This document shows, piece after piece, positions 51,691 to 60,832 of a stretch of DNA of 64,000 nucleotides; position 1 is the first letter of the stretch; the number at the start of each line of letters is the position of its first letter. The notes beneath the pieces are model-generated. The model was not told the DNA's origin and made no database searches. It saw only the letters and a program-made list of their open reading frames with translations. Origin of the DNA: Hyphomicrobiaceae bacterium (GTDB taxonomy: Bacteria > Pseudomonadota > Alphaproteobacteria > Rhizobiales > Hyphomicrobiaceae); assembly GCA_023384095.1 (NCBI GenBank), contig JAHDXT010000001.1, positions 62,001-126,000 of the forward strand, written 5' to 3'. The translations under genes were made by a program, and so were the position numbers.

Positions 51691-52176
51691 CCCGAAGCGC
51701 CGGCGATCCTCATCGCGCTCGAGCAGTCCGGTCTCGGGATGGCGATCCGGCAGTCGGTATGGGTCTATCCCGCTGCCAACGTCGCCCACGTGCTGGCGCT
51801 CACCGTCCTCGCCGGGTCCGTGAGCGTCATGGACCTGCGCCTCCTCGGCGCCTTCCGGGAAACGGCGCCTGCCGCCGTCATCGCGCCCGCCCGCCGGGTC
51901 GCACTGCTGGCGCTGTCGGCCATGGTCTTCACGGGGCTCGTGCTGTTCACCGCCGAGGCGAGCCACGTCGCCATGAACCCCGTCTTCCAAGTCAAGATGG
52001 GCCTGATCGCGCTCGGCGTTCTCAACGCCCTGATCGTGCAGCGCTCGCTCGCCTCGGTGCTGGCCAAGACGCCCGCCATGACGGCGCTGGCGCTCAGGTT
52101 CCGCACCGCAGCGGTACTGTCGCTGGCGATCTGGTTCTGCGTCGCCGCCTCGGGGCGGTTCATCGCCTACTTCTGA
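51685..52176 (+). CDS. DUF6644-like integral membrane protein
   Basis: GLGMAIRQSVWVYPAANVAHVLALTVLAGSVSVMDLRLLGAF; four TM segments. Confidence 0.7.
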   Translation: MSPEAPAILIALEQSGLGMAIRQSVWVYPAANVAHVLALTVLAGSVSVMDLRLLGAFRETAPAAVIAPARRVALLALSAMVFTGLVLFTAEASHVAMNPVFQVKMGLIALGVLNALIVQRSLASVLAKTPAMTALALRFRTAAVLSLAIWFCVAASGRFIAYF

Positions 52177-53226
52177 TTACGCCGCCCCTGCCGCGTTCAT
52201 CAGCGGCGCGAAGTGCGCGCGGACCGCGGCTTCCTCGAGGTCGCGGGTGATGAACACGATCCGCGTGCGCCGGTCGTCCGACGGCCAGCGCTCCAGCGTC
52301 TCGACCGGGTAGAACACGTGCTGGACGCCGTGAATGACGAACGGCTGCTCGTGCTCGACCACGTTGAGGAGGCCCTTGACGCGCAGCAGGCTGCCGCCGT
52401 GAGCCGCGCGCAGGAGCTCGATCGCCAGCTCGAGCTTGGCGGCCTCGAGCGGCGCGTCGAAGGTGAGGCAGAACGAGCGGATGCCGTGCAGGTGCCTGTG
52501 GCCGTGATTGTGGTGAGGGTGGTCGCAATCTTCCGATGAGCAGGTTGCATCGTGAGCCGCGTAACGCTCGGCGGCGAGCCACCGGTCCGCATCGGCCTCG
52601 CCGCGGATCTCGTAGGCATGGAGGTCCAGAAGCTGCGAGGCGTCGATCGCGCCCTTGACGGCCGTGCGCATCGGCGCGCCCGGATTGAGCGCCCGCACCC
52701 GCGCCGCCACCCGATCGACGGCGTGAGCCTCGACCAGGTCGGATTTCGTCAGCACGATCCGGTCCGCGACCGCGATCTGCCTGGCGGTCTCGTAGGTCGT
52801 ATCGAGCTGGTCGAGCCCGTGCTGCGCATCGACGGTCGCAACGATGCCGTCGAGCCGGTAGATGCGGAAAAGGTCGCGATCCTCGATCAGCGTCTGGGAG
52901 ATCGGGGCCGGGTCGGCGAGCCCCGTCGTCTCGAGCACGACGCGCCGCAGATCCGGGATCGCGCCCCGCATCACGTCCTCGTGCAGCCCGAGGAGGGCCC
53001 TGACGAGGTCGCCGCGCACCGCGCAGCACACGCATCCCGACGGCAGCAGCACCGCGTCCCCCTCGGCCGTCTCGATCAGCGCATCGTCGAGCCCGACCTC
53101 GCCGAACTCGTTGACGATGACGGCTGTGCCGGCCATCTCGGGGCGCGTCAGCAGCGCCTTCAGCAGCGTCGTCTTGCCGGAGCCGAGATATCCGGTCAGC
53201 ACGGTCAGTGGGATCGGCAGATCCAC
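52177..53226 (-). CDS. CobW/COG0523-family GTPase (metal chaperone-like)
   Basis: IPLTVLTGYLGSGKTTLLKALL; PSGCVCCAVRGDLVRAL (CxCC); His-rich CDHPHHNHGHRHLHG; CobW_C domain. Confidence 0.95.
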   Translation of the reverse strand: MDLPIPLTVLTGYLGSGKTTLLKALLTRPEMAGTAVIVNEFGEVGLDDALIETAEGDAVLLPSGCVCCAVRGDLVRALLGLHEDVMRGAIPDLRRVVLETTGLADPAPISQTLIEDRDLFRIYRLDGIVATVDAQHGLDQLDTTYETARQIAVADRIVLTKSDLVEAHAVDRVAARVRALNPGAPMRTAVKGAIDASQLLDLHAYEIRGEADADRWLAAERYAAHDATCSSEDCDHPHHNHGHRHLHGIRSFCLTFDAPLEAAKLELAIELLRAAHGGSLLRVKGLLNVVEHEQPFVIHGVQHVFYPVETLERWPSDDRRTRIVFITRDLEEAAVRAHFAPLMNAAGAA

Positions 53227-53262
53227 GGGCGTGGGCTCACCATGTTCAAGCGAGAAAGCCGA

Positions 53263-53844
53263 TCAATCGCCGCTCTCCAGCGTCGCCGGCCCGGTGCCGA
53301 GCCGCGAGCGCGTCAGCGCCTCGAACGAGCGCACGAACGCGTCGAGCGCGGCCCAGTCGGTCAGCTCCGTATCGCCCGAAGGATGTCGCTCGACGCCCTT
53401 CGAATCGACGATGGCGTGGAGCACCGCTCGCTCGATGACGTTGAGCTGGCGGTCGTGGACGGCGCCGGCGGCGTGATGGACGAGGTCCGGCATCCAGCCG
53501 ACCTCGGCAAGGTGGCCTTGCACGATCTCGTCGATGGCGGCTCTCTCGCTCTCCTCGTGTGATGCGGCCGACAGGCTGACGGCCAGGAACGCGGAAGGAC
53601 TGCGCCGCAGCGCCTCGCCATGGCGCATGATGAAAGGGGCCAGCTCCGGCTCGAAGCGCCCGCGGTGCACGGAGCCGGCGATCACCATGGCGTCGCAGTC
53701 GTCGGCGCCGGCCTCGCTCTCTCTCGCCCTGATGTCGATGAGCCGCACCAGCGAGCCGTCGTCCTCGATGCGCCGGGCGACATGGTGGGCGATCTTGCCG
53801 GTCTGCCCCTCGCGCGTGACGAAGGCTACGAGGTATCGCTGCAT
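53263..53844 (-). CDS. Flavodoxin-domain protein, HemG-like (protoporphyrinogen IX dehydrogenase-like)
   Basis: YLVAFVTREGQTGKIAHHVARRIEDDGSLVRLIDI...AMVIAGSVHRGRFEPELAPFIMRHGEALRRSPSAFLAVSLSA. Confidence 0.75.
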   Translation of the reverse strand: MQRYLVAFVTREGQTGKIAHHVARRIEDDGSLVRLIDIRARESEAGADDCDAMVIAGSVHRGRFEPELAPFIMRHGEALRRSPSAFLAVSLSAASHEESERAAIDEIVQGHLAEVGWMPDLVHHAAGAVHDRQLNVIERAVLHAIVDSKGVERHPSGDTELTDWAALDAFVRSFEALTRSRLGTGPATLESGD

Positions 53845-53950
53845 GGATCGATCCTTGGAGCAGAGAGACTGCCGTACCGAACCAGCAGGCGAAGCAACCG
53901 CCGGTCGGGGAGACGGAATGTCAAATAGATCGGGTTGGCGTTGATCGCGG

Positions 53951-54439
53951 TCAAGCTTCGTAGGCTATGCGCCGCTCTACGAAAACCTTGCTGACAACGG
54001 AAAACACCACCTCGTTGTTCTGGTTGACGGCTTCGTTCTCGAACAGGACGAGGCCCAGGACGGGCCGGGACCGGGAGTCGATCTTCCCCGAGATCCGGCT
54101 CGTGAAGGTGAGCGTGTCGCCGACGAGCACCGGCTTGAGCCAGCGCAGCTTCTCGAACCCCGGCGAAGGCCCGTACCGCGCCGGCCGCTCGCCCCGGAAG
54201 AGCATCAGATCCGCCTCGCGCTTGCGGAAATCCATGAGATGGCGCAGCCAGACGGCGCCGGTATGCCAGCCGCTCGCGCAGAGGGCGCCGAACAGGCTCT
54301 GCCGAGCCGCGTCCTCGTCCAGATGAAACGGCTGCGGGTCGTACTTGCGGGCGAAGTCGATGATCTCCTCCCGGCCGAACGTGTGGGAGCCGAGCTCGAA
54401 GACGGCGCCGATCTCGAGATCCTCGAAGTAGGTGCTCAT
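53951..54439 (-). CDS. MaoC-family dehydratase
   Basis: MSTYFEDLEIGAVFELGSHTFGREEIIDFARKYDPQPFHLDEDAARQSLFGALCASGWHTGAVWLR. Confidence 0.92.
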   Translation of the reverse strand: MSTYFEDLEIGAVFELGSHTFGREEIIDFARKYDPQPFHLDEDAARQSLFGALCASGWHTGAVWLRHLMDFRKREADLMLFRGERPARYGPSPGFEKLRWLKPVLVGDTLTFTSRISGKIDSRSRPVLGLVLFENEAVNQNNEVVFSVVSKVFVERRIAYEA

Positions 54440-54915
54440 CGGCCGCTCTCCGGGGTGCGAAGCCCGATGAGCTGGGCCGCGTTCCAGGTCATCACCACGT
54501 CTCCGTTCTGATTGAGCATTTCGAACAGGATCTGGCACAGGCCCACCTCCGGGCGCGACCGAAGCACGCGCTTCGCGGTGCAGGTGTACCGGCCCGTCAG
54601 CTCGTCGCCAGGAAACACCGGCTTCAGCCACTTCACCTCGTCGAGTCCCGGTGAGCCGAGTCCGGCGGCCGAGCTCAGCACGCCGTCCACGATCATGCGC
54701 ATGAAGATCGCGCAGGAATGCCAGCCCGAGGCGCACAGGCGGCCGATCAGCGAGCTCCTGGCGGCCTCCTCGTCGAGATGGAAAGGCTGCGGATCGAAGG
54801 CGCTCGCAAATTCGATGATCTCCTCCTTGCTCACCGGCCGCCGTCCGAACGCGACCGTCTCGCCGACGACCACCTCCTCCCAGAAAAGCGACTTCGACGA
54901 GGATTGCCGTTGCAT
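54436..54915 (-). CDS. MaoC-family dehydratase
   Basis: FWEEVVVGETVAFGRRPVSKEEIIEFASAFDPQPFHLDEEAARSSLIGRLCASGWHSCAIFMR; ATGA overlap with downstream MaoC gene. Confidence 0.9.
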   Translation of the reverse strand: MQRQSSSKSLFWEEVVVGETVAFGRRPVSKEEIIEFASAFDPQPFHLDEEAARSSLIGRLCASGWHSCAIFMRMIVDGVLSSAAGLGSPGLDEVKWLKPVFPGDELTGRYTCTAKRVLRSRPEVGLCQILFEMLNQNGDVVMTWNAAQLIGLRTPESGR

Positions 54916-55134
54916 CGCGTGTACCCCTTTGGCGCGCCGCTGGCGCGGACTGTCAGCCCCGCCTGATAGCGTCCCCTGGTCCCCGATGGAAGATGCCGCG
55001 CGCCAATTCGTCCGAACCAGCCGGCCTATGCAGCGGAAACGCGAACAATTTTTGGGCAAACTCGCGCCATAAACTCGCCAATGTCCAGTGTTCGATGAGC
55101 AACGTGATGCAGAAGGACAGAAAAGGGGCTTCAC

Positions 55135-56070
55135 GTGTTCAGTTACAGAACAGGATTAAGTCAGTCGTCCGCCATTCGTCTCTTGGGCGCTTGCAGCGCA
55201 GTGTCCGTCATCTTCTTTTCTATGACAGCGATCACGCCAGCAGGCGCGTTTCCAAAACTCAGTGATCCAACATCCGTTCCGGCCGAGCAGCCGGAGTCGC
55301 CGGCACAGCCCGACGCCCAGCCGGAACCCGATCAGTCGAACGCCGCGATCGACAAGTTCCTCGACAAGCTGATGATGGCCGAGTCGGGCGGCAGGCTGAC
55401 TGCCAAAAACCCGCGCTCGTCGGCGCTGGGTCCCTACCAGTTCATCAATTCGACCTTCATCGAGGTCGTCGACCGGCATTTCCCCGACGAGGTCGAGGGC
55501 CTCAGCCGGTCTCAGATCCTGGCGCTGCGGACCGACATGGACTTCTCGCGCCGTGCGGCGACGGCCTTCAACACCGACAACGCCGACTACCTCCGCGAGC
55601 GCGGGCTGCCGGCCACTTTCGCCAACCTCAGGCTGAGCTATCTCCTGGGCGCACCCGGCGCAGCCCAGATGCTGCGTGCGGGTGCCAACACACCTCTGAC
55701 CAAGGTGTTGCCAGCTCCCGTGATCAGGGCCAACCCGTTCATGCGGCGGCTCACCGTCGCAGGTCTCGTCAGCAGGGCCGAGCGCGAGGTCGGCATCGGC
55801 ACCTGGACGATCTCGAGCCAGGTGGCGCAGTCCGCGACCGACTTCTCGACATCGGAGACCCAGGAGCAGGAGACGGCGACCCCGACCCCCTCCTCCGAGA
55901 CCAAGGAGACCAGCAAGGCGCCTTCCTCCGCGAGCAAGAAGGCGAAGGCGACCCGCAAGGCCGGCAAGCCATCCAAGCCGCGCCAGGCCGCAACCAGCCG
56001 CAAGCCGAATGGCTCGGCGAAGCAGGGCCGCCGCGAGGCAGACGGCAAGCGCGGCCGCCGCTCGCTCTGA
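55135..56070 (+). CDS. Exported lysozyme/transglycosylase-like protein with Lys/Arg-rich C-terminal tail (GTG start)
   Basis: IDKFLDKLMMAESGGRLTAKNPRSSALGPYQFINSTFIEVV resembles SLT catalytic core; tail SKKAKATRKAGKPSKPRQAATSRKPNGSAKQGRREADGKRGRRSL. Confidence 0.75.
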   Translation: MFSYRTGLSQSSAIRLLGACSAVSVIFFSMTAITPAGAFPKLSDPTSVPAEQPESPAQPDAQPEPDQSNAAIDKFLDKLMMAESGGRLTAKNPRSSALGPYQFINSTFIEVVDRHFPDEVEGLSRSQILALRTDMDFSRRAATAFNTDNADYLRERGLPATFANLRLSYLLGAPGAAQMLRAGANTPLTKVLPAPVIRANPFMRRLTVAGLVSRAEREVGIGTWTISSQVAQSATDFSTSETQEQETATPTPSSETKETSKAPSSASKKAKATRKAGKPSKPRQAATSRKPNGSAKQGRREADGKRGRRSL

Positions 56071-56152
56071 CTTCGAGAGGCTCCCCTCCAGGAGAACCCT
56101 GCAATCGTCGCCGTTTCCGCCCTCCCCGTGCGGGGGAGGGTGGTTGCGCGAC

Positions 56153-57250
56153 TCAGGTAGCGAAGCGGAAATGCAGTACGTCGCCATCCTTGACGACGTA
56201 CTCCTTGCCTTCCAGCCGCATCCGCCCGGCCTCCCGTGCGCCGGCCTCGCCGCCGAACCCGATGTAATCCTCCCAGGCGATGGTCTCGGCGCGAATGAAG
56301 CCCCTCTCGAAGTCCGTATGGATGACGCCTGCGGCCTTCGGCGCCCTGGTGCCGGCCGGCACGGTCCAGGCGCGCGCCTCCTTCGGCCCGACCGTGAAGA
56401 ACGTGATCAGGCGCAGCAGCTGGTAGCCCTCGCCGATCAGCTTGTCGAGCCCCGGCTCGGGGAGTCCCAGCTCTTCGAGATAGGCCGCCCGCTCGGCCGG
56501 GGGCAGCGCCGCCAGCTCCGCCTCGATCTTGGCCGATATGACCACGCACCCCGCCCCTTCGGCCCGCGCGCGCTCCTCGACGCTGCGCGAATAGGCGTTG
56601 CCGGTCGCGGCGGAGGCCTCGTCGACATTGCAGACGTAGAGCACGGGCTTGGCCGTCAGAAACTGGAGCTGCCGGTAGAGCGGCTCCTCCTCGGGGGCGA
56701 GCCTGGCCAGCCGCGCCGGCCTGCCCTCGCGCAGCAGCACGAGCGCCTTGTCGATGATCGAGACCTGGATGCGGGCCTCCTTGTCGCCGGACCTCGCCTT
56801 CTTCTCCAGCGGCAGACGGCGCCTCTCCAGGCTGTCGAGATCGGCCAGCATCAGCTCGGTCTCGACCACCTCGGCGTCGGCCAGGGGATCGATGCGGCCC
56901 TCGACATGGGTGACGTCGGCGTCCTCGAAGCATCGCAGCACGTAGGCGACGGCGTCGACCTCGCGGATGTGAGCCAGGAACTGGTTGCCGAGCCCCTCGC
57001 CTGCCGAGGCGCCGCGGACGAGACCGGCGATGTCGACGAACGTCAGCCGGGTCGGCAGCTTCTGGGCGCTCTTACCGGTCTCCGCCAGACTGTCGAGCCG
57101 CGGGTCGGGCACCCCGACCTCGCCGACGTTCGGCTCTATGGTGCAGAACGGGTAGTTGGCAGCCTCCGCCGCAGCGGTCTGCGTCAGCGCGTTGAAGAGA
57201 GTGGACTTGCCGACGTTCGGCAGGCCCACGATACCGCATTTGAAGCCCAT
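56153..57250 (-). CDS. ychF: Redox-regulated ATPase/GTPase YchF
   Basis: MGFKCGIVGLPNVGKSTLFNALTQTAAAEAANYPFCTIEPNVGEV...C-terminal TGS domain AGVIHTDFERGFIRAETIAWEDY. Confidence 0.97.
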   Translation of the reverse strand: MGFKCGIVGLPNVGKSTLFNALTQTAAAEAANYPFCTIEPNVGEVGVPDPRLDSLAETGKSAQKLPTRLTFVDIAGLVRGASAGEGLGNQFLAHIREVDAVAYVLRCFEDADVTHVEGRIDPLADAEVVETELMLADLDSLERRRLPLEKKARSGDKEARIQVSIIDKALVLLREGRPARLARLAPEEEPLYRQLQFLTAKPVLYVCNVDEASAATGNAYSRSVEERARAEGAGCVVISAKIEAELAALPPAERAAYLEELGLPEPGLDKLIGEGYQLLRLITFFTVGPKEARAWTVPAGTRAPKAAGVIHTDFERGFIRAETIAWEDYIGFGGEAGAREAGRMRLEGKEYVVKDGDVLHFRFAT

Positions 57251-57490
57251 GTAATTCCGATCCTGTCAGGGAGAGCCAGGCCGGGCGGAACCCCGCATGG
57301 CACGCTGCGCATCTAAGCCGGACCGGCCCCGTTGAAAAGGCCCCCAGTGCCGCAGATCAGCGCCGCTCCACCGCCCTGTGCTGATTTTCGCGGTGCGCGC
57401 GGGGCGAGCAGGGCCTAGAAAGAATGAAAACATGCGGGCGCCTTGTTCCGGGTGCGTGCGGCAAAAGCAATCGAGATGGAGGAAGCGCCA

Positions 57491-58510
57491 ATGGCTGCGA
57501 AGGCGCGCCGATTGCTCGCTGTGGCCACGGCCCTGGCCATAGCGGTGGCGGGATCGGGAATGCCGGCAGTTGCCGCGCCCGTCGAGATGCGCGTCTCGCA
57601 TCAGTGGCAGCAGGGCACCGACGCCCGCGACCGCGCGCTGCGGGTGTTCGTGGACGCGGTGAGCAGGCGCGTAGCCGACGTCAAGTTCCGCATCCACCCG
57701 AGCCTGTCGCTCAACATCAAGGCGGTGGCGCAGTACGACGCGCTGCAGTCCGGCACGCTTGAGATGTCGATCTATCCGCTGGTCTATGCCGCGGGCAAGG
57801 TCCCCGAGTTCTCGATCACCATTCTTCCCGGCGCGGTCAGCAGCCTGGATGAGGCGGTCAGGCTCAGGAACTCCGCCTTCCACAAGAAGCTGCAGGAGAT
57901 CGCGCATCGCAACGGCGTGCACATTCTGACGTGGTGGTGGACCCCGGGCGGCTTCGTCTCCAGGAGCAAGCCGATCGGCCACCCGGACTCGGTCAAGGGA
58001 CTGGCGATGCGCGCCGCCGATCCCGTCTACGAGTCGATGCTGAAGTCGGCTGGCGCCTCGATCAGGAGCATGCCTTCCTCGGAGCTCTACCCGGCCCTGC
58101 ATTCCGGAGCTCTCGACGCGCTACTGACATCGACGGAATCGCTGGTGTCCATGCGGCTCTATGATCAGGTGAAGGAGGCGACGATCGGCGGTGACTATAC
58201 GATGTTCATGCTGCTGCAGCCGCTGCTGGTCTCGACGAAGAGCTGGGAGGCGCTGACGCCGGAGCAGAAGGCGGCTTTCGAGGAGGCGGCCCGCGTCAGC
58301 GAGAGCTTCTTCGAGGGAACGCAACGGCAGTCGGTCGACAAGGCCGTCGAGGCCTACACGAAAGCCGGCGTCAACGTTCGGCCCTTGACGAAAGCCGACT
58401 ACGAGGCATGGATCGCGCTGGCCAGGAAGACGGCCTGGCCCGAGTACGAATCGAAGAGCGCCGACGCCAGGGATCTGCTCAAGCTGCTGCTCGCCGGCCT
58501 CGGCAAGTAG
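57491..58510 (+). CDS. TRAP transporter substrate-binding protein (DctP family)
   Basis: Signal peptide; MRVSHQWQQGTDARDRALRVFVDAVSRR...IYPLVYAAGKVPEFSI...GFVSRSKPIGHPDSVKGLAMRAADPVYESMLKSAGAS; GGAGG before ATG. Confidence 0.88.
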   Translation: MAAKARRLLAVATALAIAVAGSGMPAVAAPVEMRVSHQWQQGTDARDRALRVFVDAVSRRVADVKFRIHPSLSLNIKAVAQYDALQSGTLEMSIYPLVYAAGKVPEFSITILPGAVSSLDEAVRLRNSAFHKKLQEIAHRNGVHILTWWWTPGGFVSRSKPIGHPDSVKGLAMRAADPVYESMLKSAGASIRSMPSSELYPALHSGALDALLTSTESLVSMRLYDQVKEATIGGDYTMFMLLQPLLVSTKSWEALTPEQKAAFEEAARVSESFFEGTQRQSVDKAVEAYTKAGVNVRPLTKADYEAWIALARKTAWPEYESKSADARDLLKLLLAGLGK

Positions 58511-58545
58511 GCTGCAGGCGCACGACTGTCGGACGGGATGGGGAC

Positions 58546-59160
58546 ATGGACCTTACATCGCTCGTGATTTTCGGCGGCGCCCTGCTGGTTGCCGCCGCCT
58601 CGCCCGGGCCTGGGATCGCGGCGATCGTCGCCCGTGTTCTCGGCCGCGGCACCGAAGGGGCTTTCGCGTTCACCGCCGGTGTTGCGCTCGGCGACGTGGT
58701 CTGGCTGACCCTGGCCGTGCTCGGGCTTTCGGCCATCGCGCAGAGCTTCGAGGGCGTGTTCCTGGCCATCAAATATGCCGGCGCCGCCTACCTCCTCTAT
58801 CTCGCCTGGAGGCTGTGGACGGCTCCGGCCGACGTCCAGGACCTGCGGGCGGACCCGACGGACGCGCACGCGCTGCGTCTGTTCCTCGGCGGCCTGGCGG
58901 TGACGATGGGCAACCCGAAGGTGATGGTCTTCTACCTGGCACTGCTGCCGAGCCTCATCGAGGTGGCGCGCGTGAGCTGGATCGGCTGGCTCGAGCTGTC
59001 GGCCGTGACGCTCGCCGTCCTGACGCTCGTCTTCGGCGGCTATATCCTCCTCGCGGTCCGGACGCGGGCGCTGTTCACCAGCCCGCGCGCCATGCGGCTC
59101 GTCAACCGCGGCTCCGGGGCGGTCATGGCCTCGGCCGCGGTCGCCATCGCCAGCAGGTGA
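58546..59160 (+). CDS. LysE/RhtB-family translocator
   Basis: AASPGPGIAAIVARVLGRGTEGAFAFTAGVALGDVVWLTLAVLGLSAIAQSF...KYAGAAYLLYLAWRLW. Confidence 0.92.
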   Translation: MDLTSLVIFGGALLVAAASPGPGIAAIVARVLGRGTEGAFAFTAGVALGDVVWLTLAVLGLSAIAQSFEGVFLAIKYAGAAYLLYLAWRLWTAPADVQDLRADPTDAHALRLFLGGLAVTMGNPKVMVFYLALLPSLIEVARVSWIGWLELSAVTLAVLTLVFGGYILLAVRTRALFTSPRAMRLVNRGSGAVMASAAVAIASR

Positions 59161-59430
59161 GGAGCCGCCGCAGCCGGTCAGAGCGCATTTTTCGATCGAA
59201 TGGCATCAGTGAAGGCACCCGACCAGTGCCTTCTGACCGCTGTGTCCCGGACTCTCCGCTGACGCGCTGCGGCCGGGACGACACCGGAGACAGCTTGGCA
59301 GTGTCGTCATCCCGGCCCCAGCAGGGAGGGGGTCAGACCCTGCGGGTCTGAAACGAAACTGAGCCGAAGGGGCCAGCCCCCCGATCAGCGTCGACGCCAG
59401 TGTTCCGCCTGGTCCCTTTGCCCTTCCTTC

Positions 59431-59521
59431 CGTCATGGCCGCGAAGGCGGCCATCCACGCAACTCTCCACACCTGATCTGCGGCGTGTCGTGGATTCCCG
59501 CCTCCGCGGGAATGACGGTGT
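59431..59521. repeat. Family C repeat copy 2
   Basis: CGTCATGGCCGCGAAGGCGGCCATCC...TGGATTCCCGCCTCCGCGGGAATGACGGTG; matches 36841-36934. Confidence 0.85.
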
Positions 59522-59611
59522 GGGTAGGCAGTGGCAATCGTTTCGTCATCGAGGGCCGGCAAAGCCGGTGAGCGGCTGACCCCGGCTCGGGCGCTTGTGC
59601 GCGGAAAGACT

Positions 59612-59776
59612 CTAGCCAGCCTTCGCGGCGTCGCCGCGCGCCTTGCCGGCCTCCTTCTTCAGGCGTTTGCGGACCGCGGCGGTGTTGCCCTGATTCCGCG
59701 TCAGCTTCGGGCGCGGGATCGCCCGTCTGGCCTTCTTCTTCTGGGTCTCGACGCTCCTCAGCGACCGTTTGGACAT
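59612..59776 (-). CDS. 54-aa very basic small protein (below the ORF-track cutoff)
   Basis: Manual translation: MSKRSLRSVETQKKKARRAIPRPKLTRNQGNTAAVRKRLKKEAGKARGDAAKAG*; upstream GGAG. Confidence 0.5.
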   Translation of the reverse strand: MSKRSLRSVETQKKKARRAIPRPKLTRNQGNTAAVRKRLKKEAGKARGDAAKAG

Positions 59777-60111
59777 CGTTGGCTCCGGCAATGCTCTCGT
59801 GGATGGGATGCGCCCCGGTTACGGGCGGGTTGCGCCGATGTAGGCGAACGGCGCGCATCAAGCAAGCGCCACCCGTGTCGAGCGCCCCAGTGCGGGCGCT
59901 ATCCGGTACACGGGGGGATGGCGTGACACCGGCACGTGGTGCTCTTCCCCGCCGCAGCAGCCGCGTCGGGCGCGTCTGCGAAGCGCCGGGACCGGGGAAG
60001 CGGGGTCAGACCCGCAGGGTCTCTTATCCCGGCTCTCCGTACTATGCGCTTCGGCCGGGACCCTGGAGCAGGGAGCAGCGATCTTCCAATCGGACCTGAT
60101 CGAAAAAAGCT

Positions 60112-60831
60112 TCAGGGGCACCCCAGAGCGTCGGCAAGGCCGAGGAAGCTGCCGGTCACGACGTCCCAGTCACGCTCGGCTCTGAAATCTTTCGTCTGAC
60201 GTGGACCATACTCTGTCGGACGCGCGACGAACGCGGTGGCGAAGCCCTGCGCCGCTGCGGCCGCCAGGTCGTCGTTGTGGGCGGCGACCAGCATCACCTG
60301 CTCCGGCCCGAGCCCCAGCATCACGGCCGTGCGCAGATAGGCTTCGGGCAGCGGCTTGTAGGCGCGCGCCGTCTCGGCGCCGAGGATCACGTCCCAGGGC
60401 AGGCCGGCGTTCTTCGCCATCCACGCCAGCAGCCCCACGTTGCCGTTCGACAGCGTGCCGATGAGATAGCGCGACTTGAGCCGCAGCAACCCGGGCACGC
60501 TGTCCGGCCACGGGGAGAGCCGGTGCCAGACCTTGTTGAGGTGGTCCTTCTCGGTCTCCGGAAGCCCCGTAACGCGGTATTTCGTGAGCAGCGTCTCCAG
60601 GCTCTCCCGGTGCAGCACGTCGAGAATGGTCCAGGGGCGGCGCCCGGAGCGCACCTCCTCCATCGCGGGCTGATAGAGCCCGCGCCAGTCGTCCGTGAAG
60701 GCGGTCCAGTCGGTCGCGACGCCCTTCGCCGCGCCCCAGGCCTCGAGCTCGCGCACGATGCTCGAGCGCCAGTCGACGACGGTGCCGAAGACGTCGAACA
60801 CCAGCGCCATCACCTGCGGGACGCCGCCCAT
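60112..60831 (-). CDS. (S)-2-haloacid dehalogenase-type HAD hydrolase
   Basis: ALVFDVFGTVVDWRSSIVREL; IGTLSNGNVGLLAWMAKNAGLPWDVILGAETARAYKPLPEAYL; MLVAAHNDDLAAAAAQGFATAFV. Confidence 0.93.
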   Translation of the reverse strand: MGGVPQVMALVFDVFGTVVDWRSSIVRELEAWGAAKGVATDWTAFTDDWRGLYQPAMEEVRSGRRPWTILDVLHRESLETLLTKYRVTGLPETEKDHLNKVWHRLSPWPDSVPGLLRLKSRYLIGTLSNGNVGLLAWMAKNAGLPWDVILGAETARAYKPLPEAYLRTAVMLGLGPEQVMLVAAHNDDLAAAAAQGFATAFVARPTEYGPRQTKDFRAERDWDVVTGSFLGLADALGCP

Positions 60832-60832
60832 G

